A DNA stretch of 64,000 bases from Rotaria sp. Silwood1 (Eukaryota; Rotifera; Eurotatoria; Philodinida; Philodinidae), in the NCBI GenBank assembly GCA_905250075.1, contig CAJNOP010000109.1, positions 172,025 to 236,024 on the forward strand, read 5' to 3'. The number at the start of each line of letters is the position of its first letter. Within the stretch, counting starts at the first letter, position 1. This document shows, piece after piece, positions 37,954-49,521 of the stretch. The notes under the pieces were generated by a model, which saw nothing but the letters and a program-made list of their open reading frames with translations, was not told where the DNA came from and ran no database searches. A program made the position numbers and the translations under genes.

Positions 37954-40772
37954 ATGGAAAATAAAAATTCTAATAAACGTAATGCTACTCTTGATAGTTT
38001 CGTTGTATTCAGTAAAAAAATCTCGAGATGAAACTAATAGTCTAAACTTTTCATTTTCAAATCAATCATGTTCATCATCTTCACTGTCTTCACCATCATC
38101 ATCTTCTTCTTCAATCACAACGAACACTTTAACCTGTTCGTCGCCATATGACTACAGTTCAACTGATGTGTGAACGGTTTATGCTACGAATTCATCTTTA
38201 AATACTGAAAGTTTATCTTCAAAACCAAAATCTTCATCAAAAATGTATCCTGCTGATGTGAGCCAGACAACCCAAGACTCACCCGCACAACCTCATTTAG
38301 CAGCTTATCCAACAGGTAAGGAAAATAGATCATTTCAAGAGAAATGGTACGTCGATCGTCCTTGGCTGGAGTATTAAGTAGAATTAGATTCAGTATTTTG
38401 TTATTATTGTCATCATTTTTCTCAATGCAGCACACCAACACGAATTCAACGAGATTCCTTCACAGTAGGTGGTTTTAATAACTGGAAGCGTGCTTTGGCA
38501 CGTGATAGAGGCTTTGATAGGCACGTTAAAAGTCAAACACATATAATATCATCAGCAAACTTTTTTGAGTATCAATCACGTCAAAAATCGAATACAACTG
38601 TAATTCATGTTCTTGAAAAATCAAGAGCTGATCAAATACGTAATAATCGTAATAAATTAATCAATATTAGTTCAGCAATTTTACTATGTGCTAAACAATT
38701 ATTAGCCTTGCATGGGCATGATGAAAGTATTGAGTAAGTAGACTAGGGTATCGTTCTATGCATTTGCAATATATAAATTCAATGAATATGTTTTTTATAT
38801 TAGTTCACATAATCATGGTAATTTGATCGAAATATTAAAGTGGTCTGCTCAAACTGATCCATTAGCTAAAGCTGTTTTGAAAGAAAGTGCAGGCAACGCC
38901 ACGTACTTGTCACATCAAATACAAGATGAATTATTACACATTATGGCGAATCAAATACGTGATAGTATTGCTGAAAAAGTAAGAGAAAAAGATTTTCTAA
39001 TTGCAATTTTATAGAAATTCTATAAAATTAATTTATACTCTATAATAGAATGCAAATTAGTTCTGACATTAGTATTGCTTTTATATCATCTTTATAAAAT
39101 GTATTTTGTTGTTTTAGCTACATGGAAATGTGTACGGGCTATTAGCTGATGAAGCAACAGATGTTAGTCACAATAAACAATTATCTATTTGTCTTCGTTT
39201 AGTTGATGATCAATATGAAATAAAAGAATTCTTTCTGGGATTTATTCGTCTTTATCTATTTGATGCCGATACATTAGCAAAAGAAATAAGTGATTCTTTA
39301 ATCAAGCACAATATTTCGTTGCCCATGTGCATAGCTCAATGCTATGATGGGTATATTGAAGATAGATTATATACTTAGGCTCTGCCATCTTTCGTATATT
39401 TTTTTCTTTAGAGCTTCGGTCATGTCAGTACAACACAATGGAGTACATGTAATCTTAAAACAGAATTTTATACCAAGAGGTATATATATCCATTGTATGG
39501 CGCATCGTCTCAACTTGGTCATATGTGATGTTTGTTCAGTAGTATCTTATATTGATGAGTTTTTTTCAATTCTTTCTAAAATTCATGAATATTTTACAAC
39601 GTCTGGAGTTACAAATCGATATTTTTGTGATGCACAGAAACTGTTGAAATTGCGTAAAGAGATTTACAATAGACATGTATTTTCATATAGCTTTGTTCAT
39701 ACTTTTTCAATTAGATACAACATCAACATTAAAAAAGTGGACGATTACCAGATGGGACTCGAGATTTAAATTTATAGATTCAATTAAATGTAATTTTTCA
39801 GCAGTTCTTCAAGAATTACAAGATTTAATAGATGATGGAGGTGGTCGTGCAGTTGATGCTAGGGGTTTGTTAGTAGTTTTGAAAGACTCAATATTTATAA
39901 TAGCACTATTCATTTTACACCGTTTATTCGGTCCAATTAAGATTCTTTCGGATCAACTAAAAGGTATATGGATTATTTCCTAGAAAGTTAATATTTTCTT
40001 TTTCATTTCTTATCCGAAAAGAGTATGCACTGATCTCGATAGTGCACAAAATCTCATCACAACAATTTCTGAACGATTAAAACTTATGAGAGATGAAAAT
40101 TCATTCAAAGATTTGTTTCATCGAGCAATAACATTTGGAAATGAAAATGATGTTAATATGAATGGATCTATTCGAATGAGACGTCAAAAAACAATTTCTA
40201 CACGTTTTAAAAACTGTGTTGTTACGTCATCGGTTGGGCATCGAGATTATAATACCAGTGAAGAAAATTTTCGAGTAACTATGTACTTTCCAACAATTGA
40301 TTCTATATTGATTGAATTGAATGAACGATTCTCTTGTCATAATTTACAAATAGCAAATAGCATTTCATCGTTGTCACCCATGAATGAAAAATTTTTAGAT
40401 ACTGAAATGTTACAACCATTAATTGATCATTTACGATTGGAAAAAAATATGATAATAAATGAAATTTCTGTTATAAAACCTATGATTAAAAATACTAAAT
40501 TATCAACGACATTGGATTTACTCAATGAATTAAAGTCAATGGAACAAGCATTTCCTTCAGCTGTTGTTTTAATCAAAGGAGCTGTCACATTTCCTGTGTC
40601 ATCTGTCGCTTGCGAACCATCCTTCTCTAAGATGAAATTAATCAAAAATTATGCTCGAAATTCGATGAGTGATGAAAGGCTTAGTGATCTTAGTGTGTTG
40701 GCTATTGAAAAAGAATTCGAAATAGATATTGAAAAAGTTGTTGATGTATTTGCCAAGAAACACAAAAAATAG
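37954..40772 (+). pseudogene. hAT transposase (TTF zinc finger, DUF4371, hAT dimerisation), lightly damaged
   Basis: Six exons can be read: 37,954-38,733, 38,804-38,978, 39,118-39,350, 39,412-39,653, 39,715-39,963 and 40,024-40,772. The introns are 60-139 bp with GT/AG ends. The N-terminus is RNATLDSFVVFSKK, followed by a Ser-rich region. The TTF-type zinc finger follows (WYVDRPWLEY, FCYYC, GGFNNWKRA, FDRHVKSQTH). The DUF4371 part has NATYLSHQIQDE and LLADEATDVSHNKQLSICLR, then QCYDG and HCMAHRLNLV. The C-terminal dimerisation domain reads FPVSSVACEPSFSKMKLIKN and SMSDERLSDLSVLAIE. Damage is confined to the first exon: a one-base shift in the A run at about 38,018, an in-frame TGA at 38,171 and a TAA at about 38,374, inside the zinc finger where the family has Ser. 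All other exons are open. AATAAA follows at about 40,806. This is a recent copy, close to activity but probably not making full-length protein. Confidence 0.85.
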
Positions 40773-40849
40773 TAGAATTATGTTAATATGATTAAGTTAT
40801 TATGAAATAAATTTAAAATAAAAACTAGTCATATGTTGATTTATATATA

Positions 40850-42066
40850 CAGTGAAACCTCTCATAGGGGACACCTCCTTATAATGGACACTTAGGGGTC
40901 CGACGGAACGATTTTCGCTGGAATTGAACCTCTGTATAGTGGACACCTCCATATAGTGGACACTTTTTCACGATCCCTCTTTCATAAATAACCTCTGTAT
41001 AGTGGACACTAACTATGAGTTCAAAGAGAATGTCGTGATGACTATCATTAGTCATTCAACATAATGACTCTTCTTTATGAATCGGACGGAGAATGGAAAA
41101 AACGATACATCTCAGTGATAGAGAAAGAACACGTTCTTTGTGTTGAATAGGGGAGACTGGTATACATATATAATCGCATTGAAAAATTTGTGTCCTTTTG
41201 TTACAATTATTAAGAGAAAGAGATCATTATGTCTAATCGATGAGTGTTGACTGCGGAACAAAAAATTGTACTAATTAAGGGCAATTAAGAGAGAGTCCAC
41301 CACAGGATCGAGAAACCCCATACTCCCAAAAAAAAATTTTTTTTTTACGGATTAAAAACTTTTTGTTTTAGGCTGGTTTTCTAGCATTTTTATTGTCCCA
41401 TTCGATGCACGATCCAAATTTCTGGGATCAACTAACCTTGAGAGATAATTTCTCAAAATACTGATTTTTGCTTGATGACTACGTAGTATCAATTCTGATT
41501 TAATCAGTGTTTAGTCATCAGTATGGTCCTCATAACTTTTTTTGTAATATGATCAATCGAGCTAATATTTTGGGTATAGTAGTTTCACCTCATGGGCTAT
41601 CAATTCCATAAATAAAATGATGGGGTCAAAATTTTCGGGAGTATGGGTCCTTTAAAAATTCCTCGATGGTCTCATGGACGCCCTCTTAAAGTGGTCATAG
41701 TTTATCAGGTTGATCTTTTTTGTGTCTGAGCAACAGACTCATCTGCAGGATCATCTCTAATCTTGAATCACAATTAAGTGACATTTATCTATATTCGAAA
41801 GTAGCAAAACAAAGCTCTATCAAAGATTTTTGCGATAATTGTTGATTTTTCTATTTTTCAAAACTAAAATACATCAAAAGAAAAGTAATAATGTGCTCTA
41901 TAGCGATTATTTTATTCTCTAATGTTCTAGATGTCTAGAAACATGTCGACTTATTTGAAAAAGATGTTAGTTTTTGGGAACACATAACCTCCCTATAGTA
42001 GATACCTCTCTACAGTGGACACTTTTGAAAAGTCCCAAGAGTGTCCACTATAGAGAGGTTTTACTG
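40850..42066. mobile_element. Degenerate pogo/Tigger-like (Tc1-mariner) element
   Basis: CAGTGAAACCTCTCATAGGG at the left end and AGAGAGGTTTTACTG at the right end are inverted copies, flanked by TA on both sides (40,848-40,849 and 42,067-42,068). Subterminal GTATAGTGGACACCTC repeats occur several times near both ends. About 380 bp in, the + strand reads MSNR, stop, then VLTAEQKIVLIKGN. This resembles the start of the CENP-B type DNA-binding domain of pogo transposases, already broken. No DDE domain remains. The 1,217-bp copy is inserted downstream of the hAT transposase gene and holds a further insertion at 41,317-41,647. Confidence 0.85.
41317..41647. mobile_element. MITE with CCCATACTCCC termini, nested in the pogo element
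   Basis: The left end CCCATACTCCCAAAAA (41,317) and right end TTTTCGGGAGTATGGG (41,647) are inverted copies around 331 bp of noncoding, A/T-run-rich DNA. It splits the region following the CENP-B-like remnant. The target duplication is unclear and the superfamily undetermined. Confidence 0.7.
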
Positions 42067-42309
42067 TATATAATACATGAGCAATAAGTGATTAAATAGG
42101 ATATTAAATATTAGGAAGTAAAGAACTGCATTGAGTTTCAAAACTTCCGGAAAAAATCTTGTACTATTGTAGACGCTTTGGATAATGAATATAGAGCTCA
42201 GCTCCCTCTAGATCGAAATCCAGGTTCCACCACTATATACTATATTTTTCACTTTTCTTTTTTTATTTTCAGTTGTAACTAAAAATAATGTAGTTTTTCT
42301 TTCTTTTAT

Positions 42310-42467
42310 TGCTAAAATATAAAATTAGTACTGCTATTTCATGGATTAATTATTGTACATTTGATAATATAATATTGTTCAAGTAAAGTCTTTGTATTGT
42401 TCACAAATTATTGCTAAATCGTATTTTAATTATTGCTTATTCCAATATTTTTATTGCTCAAATAAAT
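42310..42467. repeat. GAGCAATAA-type iterations, inverted block
   Basis: Read on the minus strand it starts TATTTATTTGAGCAATAA, then AAGCAATAATT, TAGCAATAATT, GAACAATAC and GTACAATAATT. This is the same series as at 36,321 but in opposite orientation. It may mark the right end of an outer element that encloses the hAT. Confidence 0.6.
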
Positions 42468-42476
42468 ACTAGCCTT

Positions 42477-42588
42477 GAGGGTGTGGGTGTGGGTATGTAT
42501 CTTTTCTGTCACCAGTATATTCACACCCACACTCGCATCCCATAGCCGTTCACATCCACACCCCACACCCATCCACACCCACACCCTC
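42477..42588. repeat. Telomere-like GT/CA fold-back element
   Basis: The outer ends are exactly complementary: GAGGGTGTGGGTGTGGG at 42,477 and CCACACCCACACCCTC ending at 42,588. The G arm is short (about 20 bp), with a spacer of 25-30 bp and a long, interrupted C arm (42,521-42,588). Confidence 0.85.
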
Positions 42589-42589
42589 G

Positions 42590-42690
42590 ATAAATATCTT
42601 CCATATCCTCTGCACTTTGTCTAACAATAGCATGAATGCGTCGTTTTTCAATTGTGCTATCGATGAAAGTTGCTACGATATTTTTTTGTC
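42590..42690 (-). other. Protein-like fragment abutting a fold-back element
   Basis: On the minus strand a stretch reads RQKNIVATFIDSTIEKRR, then IHAIVRQSAEDMEDIYR, and runs straight into the GGGTGTGGG element at 42,588. The composition is protein-like and unlike AT-rich junk. No family is recognised and no complete frame is present, so it may be the remains of an exon interrupted by the element. Confidence 0.3.
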
Positions 42691-43528
42691 GATAAAATAG
42701 AAACACTTATTGAACTTCAACTGGTTTTTTGGTGAAAACTGGAGTCTAAATTTCACAACATCGAACTGAATGAATACGATTTAAAAATATTAACAATACG
42801 ATTGATCACAAGAAATTTTCGATGACCGTAAAGTATTCGGAAGTTCAGTAGCTCTAGTTGAGTATTTTCTTTAGAATGTTATGATATAACGCTTGAGTTT
42901 TTCTCAAAGTGCTATTTAGAGAGTTCATTTGATTGACCAAAAACTGTGTTGCTTAAAGTTTGTTTCACCCATTGAACGCTAGATGTATGCCATTTGTATC
43001 CATGTAAAAGAAATTTTCAAGTTTCAAACTATACTAAACAAAAATCTTCCATGCAAGGTGTATAGAAATTTCGTGCAAAAGCCTTTTAAAAGACCTATGC
43101 TGATTCGGCATTCGCATGTTTTTTAATTGAGTATAAAGTGATTGACTGTCGTAGTGTGCTACTTGATGAAGCAGATCTTAGTGATTCTTAAAACAGATGA
43201 TAGTGTATATCACCTGTTCTGTGTTCCAATATCGCTTGTGAGAAGATAAATGATAATTTTTTTGAGAGAATTGAGATAAGCAAGAGTCATATTAGAAAAA
43301 AAAACAATTATCAGATGTCGTCGAGCTATAATGTTTGATCTTATCAAAAAAGAAACGGTATTTCAACTATAATTATCTGAGATGTTCTTCAGTGAATCGA
43401 CCAAAAGATCATACTGATACATGGTAAAATCGATCAGCCAATATTCGTCGATAGAGAGTTTCAAAAGAACGACCTCATTGTTTGGTGCATATATTTAATG
43501 TAGTTATCTTGGTGAAGTCTCAGAAACA

Positions 43529-44105
43529 CTCAAAAAATTGCAGAATAAGTTTGCTCATTAGACCGAAATCCATCTGAGCAATAGCTTGACGCTTTCATTC
43601 GGGTAAGGGAGGTTTGAATATGATTGTCTCTCGCTTTAGACAACACAATGGTATTATTACAAGAATACGACGATAAAATATTGGAGAACTGTTTGCCGAT
43701 GTTTAATGGACAGAGCAGAATTGGCCGCTTCATACACTCCTATATCGTCTTGATCCTTCAATCATCTTGTTCATCATTATCTGAGGCAAAATTTTCTAAG
43801 TGATCTAATAATTGTAAGTAAAGAGCCCTGGTTTGATGTTTCGCTTCGGTTGAGATGCATACATCGCTATAGTAAAGACAAATTATGCATTCTTCTTCGT
43901 CATTGCTAGAATAATTATGCTTGCCAGTTTTATATTGTTGATAATAGGAATACATTGGATCATTAGGTCTATAATGATGAATCCAACTAGCATCAAGATC
44001 AACAAGAATTGATGAGAATGTTTGTCGATCTGTACATATTCGAGCACCAATACGATTACGCCTCTCTAGCACAATAAACGATGAGAAAACAGTTGAAGAA
44101 AAATG
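43529..44105 (-). pseudogene. Flavin-containing amine oxidase (polyamine/monoamine oxidase) pseudogene
   Basis: Pieces of the amine oxidase fold occur in order on the minus strand but in different frames. First is VLERRNRIGARICTD, the second part of the FAD-binding region (family form EARNRIGGRI). Next is VDLDASWIHHYRPNDPMY, the family's LGASWIHG...NP. Next is EAANSALSIKHRQTVLQYF, and last FKPPLPE, stop, KRQAIAQMDFGLMSKLIL, the family's conserved PPLPxxKxxAI...FGxxxK. Frame changes, an internal stop and loss of conserved glycines (GG to GA, LGAS to LDAS, WIHG to WIHH) show it is dead. The N-terminal GxGxxG and the C-terminal flavin-binding end are missing. The family oxidises polyamines or monoamines using FAD. 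Confidence 0.8.
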
Positions 44106-45800
44106 ATCGGGTGAAAGATTGTCAGAATAACATCAAGAATGTAAAACAAGCTAATATAATAGTCGTCTATTAGAAAAAAGAAGAATAGTTCATTGTATTA
44201 TAATAATAGTGCGACAGAGTGTTGATAACAGTTGTTCTAGTATATATACCAATAATATTGTTAATCAAAGATCGTCTCGATCTTCTTAATACAACAAAAA
44301 ACTCGCATGGTTTTCTAATCTATCAAATCTATGTTGATTCAAACCAGAAAGTATTCGAACATGTGATGTTAGAATTTATTAGCGTTCCGTACTGAAAGCG
44401 CTGCTTAAAAATTTCAGTTCTCTACGATTTGTCGTTTGAGAGAACATAATATATTACTGAACAATTCTAGTTTGTAAGGTCGTCGACACCTGCCACTTGT
44501 GATGCTTTTAAAACCGACAGAAATGCTTTTCCAAACTGACCAGTTCACCAGAAGTTAGTCTCGATTTTGGTGACGTGTATCGATTTTTTCTGACAAATAA
44601 GTTCATATCAGTCTAACCATACATCTCATACCGTTGTATTTACTCAGATAATCGCTCTAAGCAAAATTTGCTATTGTTACAATTGAAACTTTGGATCATA
44701 ATTCCCTAAATCAACACCTATTGAGAAAAATTGACTTTACTAATGGCGAAACAGTATAATTCATCAGTATTCACTAGGTGATCCATCCCAAAAAAAGTTG
44801 CCATACCAATTATTATTGAATGCTTGACAACATGGACTAATTAAAAACTAAGTTTTAACATGCATAAATCATTACAATACTGTTCTTCAAATTAAGAATT
44901 TGATAAAGATGGATGGCATCATATTGTCACACGCAAAAGTCGTAAAAAACAAGAAGTTCAAATCCATGGCAAGTTTTTATGAGCATACTGATATCATTAC
45001 ACTTGAAAACATTGTTACGATTTATCACTTACGACTATGAACCGTTGTTAGAGTCCACAACCCTTGATCGTCGCATCCATCAGCAGATAAAATTAATTTA
45101 GTAGCATTCTGGTGCATCGCTTCTAATTTGACATAGTAGGTAAATGAAATAAACTTACATTTTACTCAATTAATTTCACTGAATTTACAACAACATTGGT
45201 CTGAAGCGTAAAGAAATGATTCATTAAGAAAAGAAAATTTTTGATTAGTAAAAAAAGATTAAATAATCCGTACGTAAATGATCAGTAAATAATAAGAAAA
45301 TGATCAATGTTTGATATATACCTATCAGTATTATTGCAAAAAGTCATGAATAAATCATTCTTTAACATATCTCAATTTCTATATTTACTCTTTGATCTAA
45401 TCGACTGTTAATTAGTTTTATTTACTGTTTTTTTTTAAATTTATTAACAAGTCTAGTTAATTCGAAATTGATCAATCAATTTACTGTTTTTATAATTATT
45501 TAGTTTAATGATCATTTGACTTTTTTTTGGTACGGTTTTAATATCTCACAGTTTAATTGATGTTTCTCTTAGCATTGAGAGACATGCCACCCATGCATTA
45601 ACAAGATGAATCATATCTACAGAGTTTGAATATTCATTGTTATGTATATTTATTCATTGAAACCAAGAGACAAAAACGTGAATAATCTGTATTTGTTATT
45701 GACAAAACGCCCATGTACGTTGACGCAGTGACGCACAAGATAAATAGTATCAGAATGCAGAAGAGAGAATAAAAAACATGTGTGCATATGTGTGATTTAC
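44106..45800. other. Mostly unrecognised AT-rich sequence
   Basis: A short peptide-like stretch at about 44,897-44,985 (+; DKDGWHHIVTRKSRKKQ) looks coding but ends in a stop and has no neighbours in frame. Otherwise I see nothing. Confidence 0.4.
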
Positions 45801-45803
45801 CTG

Positions 45804-45813
45804 TATAAAAAAA
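45804..45813 (+). promoter_or_regulatory. Possible TATA box of the C2 gene
   Basis: TATAAAAAAA lies 61 bp before the ATG of the C2-domain gene, leaving room for a 5' leader of about 30-35 nt. The match is good but such strings are common in this AT-rich DNA. Confidence 0.3.
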
Positions 45814-45874
45814 GCGGCCGAGCATTATTTGACAATCGATCTGAAATATTTTATAAAACACCAACAACCTCAAT

Positions 45875-46483
45875 ATGACTGCTTCATCTTCTTCTCAACG
45901 TCTCAAAGGTATTCTTTCAGTTACTGTACTTAAAGCAAACAATTTAAAGAAAAGTGATTGGTTTGGTGAAAATGATTGTTATGTCGTCATCTCTTTTGAA
46001 CCACTTTCAAAAGAAACAAATGTAAAGACTGAAAACAGAAAAGAACAAACAGAAACATATCAAAAGACACAGATTCATGATGGTTCAAATCCAGTTTTCA
46101 ATGAAAAACTTCTATTTTCGGTACCAGATGAATTGCAAACAATGTACGTTCAAGTATGGGATTCTGATTATGATAAAGACGATCTTTTAGCTCATGGAAC
46201 ATTGAATTTGCTTGACGATGAACATGGCGGTCGGTTCAATACAAATACAGACAAAGAATGGCTGCATACGGTAACTTTATCCATGCTCAACGAAAAGGGT
46301 AACTTTGGTGGTACATTAGAAGTTGTACTTCATTTTATTCCTGAAACAGTCATTGCGTATATGGAGAAAAAATTCGATGCTACTCAAGCAGAACTTAAGA
46401 AAAAAATAACACAAAAAATAGTGGCAAAAATGACTGATATTGCCACTGAAAAAGTTCAAGGATATGTTGGAAGCGGTATTTAA
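45875..46483 (+). CDS. C2-domain protein, single exon
   Basis: 202 residues from the ATG at 45,875 to TAA, with no intron. One C2 domain spans about residues 11-155. Strand 1 is GILSVTVLKANNL. Calcium loop 1 is KSDWFGENDCYV, with Asp-28 and Asp-34. The DGSNPVFNE motif (69-77) follows. Loop 3 is VWDSDYDKDDLLAHG, with Asp-96, Asp-98 and Asp-102. The five acidic ligands expected of a calcium- and phospholipid-binding C2 domain appear present. The last 45 residues (MEKKFDATQAELKKKITQ and on) are likely helical and amphipathic. No membrane segment or enzyme domain follows, so it is a stand-alone C2 adaptor, probably recruited to membranes on calcium rise. Intact; neighbours give no functional hint. 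Confidence 0.9.
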   Translation: MTASSSSQRLKGILSVTVLKANNLKKSDWFGENDCYVVISFEPLSKETNVKTENRKEQTETYQKTQIHDGSNPVFNEKLLFSVPDELQTMYVQVWDSDYDKDDLLAHGTLNLLDDEHGGRFNTNTDKEWLHTVTLSMLNEKGNFGGTLEVVLHFIPETVIAYMEKKFDATQAELKKKITQKIVAKMTDIATEKVQGYVGSGI

Positions 46484-49205
46484 AACTTAAAAAATAATGA
46501 AGATTTATGATGAAACTTCGATAGTTTTTTAATGAATAGACATTTTCATTTTTTTTTACATCGCATATCAAAGAAAATATATCTTACTTCCTCCAGAAAG
46601 ACGAAATATGTAAAATATCTGTTTAAGCCTTTATAACCAGATGAATCAGATTTAAGATGATGGTATGCATGCTTTACATTAACAATGGATGTGCTGCAAA
46701 GAAGGGCTTGGATGTCGGTGAACAGACAATCGACACTCGCATCCTTTATTCTATAGAAAGAAACGAATACATAATAAACAATGTATAAATGAAAGAAGTC
46801 GAACATAAATAAGCAATGTTGAGAACCAATATGAGAACTAAGTGAAAATAATTGATCAACAATCGAAACCCATTTGATAACTCTGTTGTGTATTGTGGTT
46901 TTTTTGTCAGCTTTGAAGTCTAATGTAGATATTCATCATATGGGATGACATGTCTTCAATGAAGCATTAAAGAGAGTTTTGCTTACACATACTTGTAGGC
47001 AAAACTAGATAATTGTAGAGTGCAAATGCTTATCTTTCCCTGAATAGATTACACTTGTTGCTTCTACGAAAAAAATAGATTATCAAATAACTCTGAATCG
47101 TAGTTGATTTGATCAATAATCTTCCAGAAAGCATTTATACAAGTGTTGTTAATAACCAAGAAGTTTTACGAAAATTAAGTTATTGGCAACGTACTTACCG
47201 TTCATGTAGCTTCAAAACTGGAGATATATTTTAAAGTAGAAAGAACTGTAATTTTCTTTGCTAAAACGAAGTGCCATAAATATAAACATATCGCACGAAA
47301 ACTGCTCCATTTCTTAAGAGCTTTCAGGTTAGCAGCACATTTTTTTATAAGAATAATCATATGGAGAAAAAGTTTCGAGCACGACTGTTGTGTATAGTTA
47401 TAATATTCTACTATGAGGAAATCAAAAATGGAACGATACCTATGGATACAATGTATAGCAATGCTTTAGTGAATATTATCCATTATTTCAAGCAGATGCA
47501 TTATATTCTATCGTAAAGGGTTCTTATGAAAAAATGAAATATGAATAGTGCTCAGGTATTTAGAAGTGATAAAGAAAGCAAATAGACTAGCACCTATTTT
47601 AAAACATAATGTTGTATCGCATAGAACGACTTGCGTTTTTTAACTTTGCATAGATACAATAAGAAACGATGTCTTCTATTAGTGATCAAATTGATCAGAT
47701 TCATTTTTGCCAACTTAAATCTCAGACTTCTAGCCATGATTCCCAATCTCTAGATATTTGTAAACAACCAAGTGTTATGTGTTACTATATTGGTGTTCTT
47801 ATGAACGCAAAAAAACGATATCTATGTTATTGCCGATCCTATAATAACGTCAAAGTCACTTTTTCTGCTTCGAACGATTGCTGCGTCTACGCCTGACATA
47901 TCTAGTGTTGCTTATTTTGATTTTGTGATTTCTGCAGTGTCTAACCGCTGTTATGTTGCTTATAGGATTTTTTCTTTCATGCGCAAGGTAGATTATTTCT
48001 TCATGAGCTTCACATACTTGGCTCGCTCGAGTTGAAAGCAGTTGAACGATCATTGGATCATCAATCAAACTTTAGAACATTGACCTTGTATTAGTAGTCT
48101 TGAATTACACTTAAAACTATCCGACTAGCATTGAAAGTCATATCTAACAGAATGATCCCATTTTTACTAGACACATGGGTTTAATTTCTAGACTTAGATT
48201 TTAAAGAGAACTGTAACTCGACAGCTATTCCTACTTGGACTTGAGTGTGACACTGCAGATGCAAAAGTTTGACTTTCTTAGATAATAAATGCATGAAACT
48301 TCGAATAAAATGTATCCTTCATTGAAAAATATTTCAATAGGTCTTCAATGAAAACTGTTCATAGTTTTCTTTTCACGTTTGTATTGTTATCAATACGTCT
48401 CTTCTACAATTGTTGTTAGATTGTTCAATCCTTTTATTGACCAAAATGAGATATTTTTGTTTTACACATTAAGGAGCATTACATGAATACAGAACCAATT
48501 AGATGACGAGAGCTTATTCCAATATGGGATGTTGCTTAACATACGATCACGTCTTAATTACGTCATTTACGCTAATATAGCAACAAGACAATATTAACAA
48601 GAAGTTCATTCATTCACATAAATGTTTGAATCAAAATACCATCATTTTTCCATAAAAAATCATGCTCAATAATGACATGACTTGTGAATGGCTGTTACTA
48701 ATATTCTTTTCGACTATTTTATTGATCTAACAGCAACATAGTTCTCATTATAATACAACGAGATTGCATCCTATGCGAATCTATACAACAACACGAATAT
48801 TCAATAATATAACTGATACTAGTGTAATGTTAGGATTGTATTTGTAGAATACAGGATAGACGGAAAATGAGTTCATGAAAGTACAACAACAGTGCTGTTC
48901 ATCCACATCCTTCACTTGAATATGTAAGTGTTAGGATCGAAATTCATTTAAAATTGATTGTAATCATGAATCAATCAAAGTAAGATTTCATGCCAGAATA
49001 TTGTCTAGTACAATGAAAAATTAATTGAGACGATATGGTCGTTGAGTATAGCACAACGAATGAATCTTCTTCCCTAGGATCCTGTTCAATGACCAACTCA
49101 ATCTTTTTTGCACTGTTTATAAGTTGTATTCTATAGACAAATCATATCGAAACAGAATTATGCTCAGGATTAATATTCCGTTCAATCATTCCCTCGAATT
49201 CGATT
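46484..49205. other. No recognised gene
   Basis: AT-rich. Frames at 46,546-46,806 (-) and 47,669-47,896 (+) have no recognisable domain. No element ends or RNA genes were seen. Confidence 0.45.
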
Positions 49206-49208
49206 TCA

Positions 49209-49280
49209 GTGGGTGTGTATAGGTCAGTCAAAAAGTGACAGATATCCACAGCTATAGACTTTCCACACTTACACACCCTC
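49209..49280. repeat. Small, degenerate telomere-like fold-back
   Basis: GTGGGTGTGTATAGG at the left and CCACACTTACACACCCTC at the right, around a 35-bp middle that is itself imperfectly palindromic (GTCAAAAAGTGAC). Confidence 0.6.
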
Positions 49281-49521
49281 GTTTCAGTCTCTAATGACTA
49301 AACGAATTGATCACCAGCTATTTTCTATATCAGGTCATTTCAATCCTAATCTATCGATTAAAAAAGCTCGCGCAAATGTTTCACAATAAAGGAACGATGT
49401 CCATCGTTCTTGATTGTTATTATCGGATACTAATTTATTATGTACATGATTTTCCTAAAGTAAGTCAAAAAAAGAAGAAAGGATATTGTTAGAGCAGATA
49501 AAGAATAATTCGCACTTACTC

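Larger units (their letters stand above)
37561..42235 (+). mobile_element. hAT transposon with ZMYM1-like transposase, carrying a nested pogo element
   Basis: The ends are inverted copies: TAGTGGTGGAACC at 37,561 and GGTTCCACCACTA at 42,223-42,235. The similarity continues about 45 bp inward through AGCTGAGCTC on both sides. It encloses the transposase gene at 37,954-40,772 and, downstream of that gene, an inserted pogo/Tigger element (40,850-42,066). Without the insertion the hAT is about 3.46 kb. I could not find a convincing 8-bp target duplication (CTTTTTAT on the left, TATACTAT on the right), so the exact ends are provisional or the duplication has decayed. Confidence 0.75.

Noticed and set aside
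40427..40645. 72-codon minus frame
   Set aside because: Shadow of the hAT transposase last exon.
44897..44985. Peptide DKDGWHHIVTRKSRKKQ on +
   Set aside because: Looks like a gene fragment but is isolated, ends at a stop and has no identifiable family.
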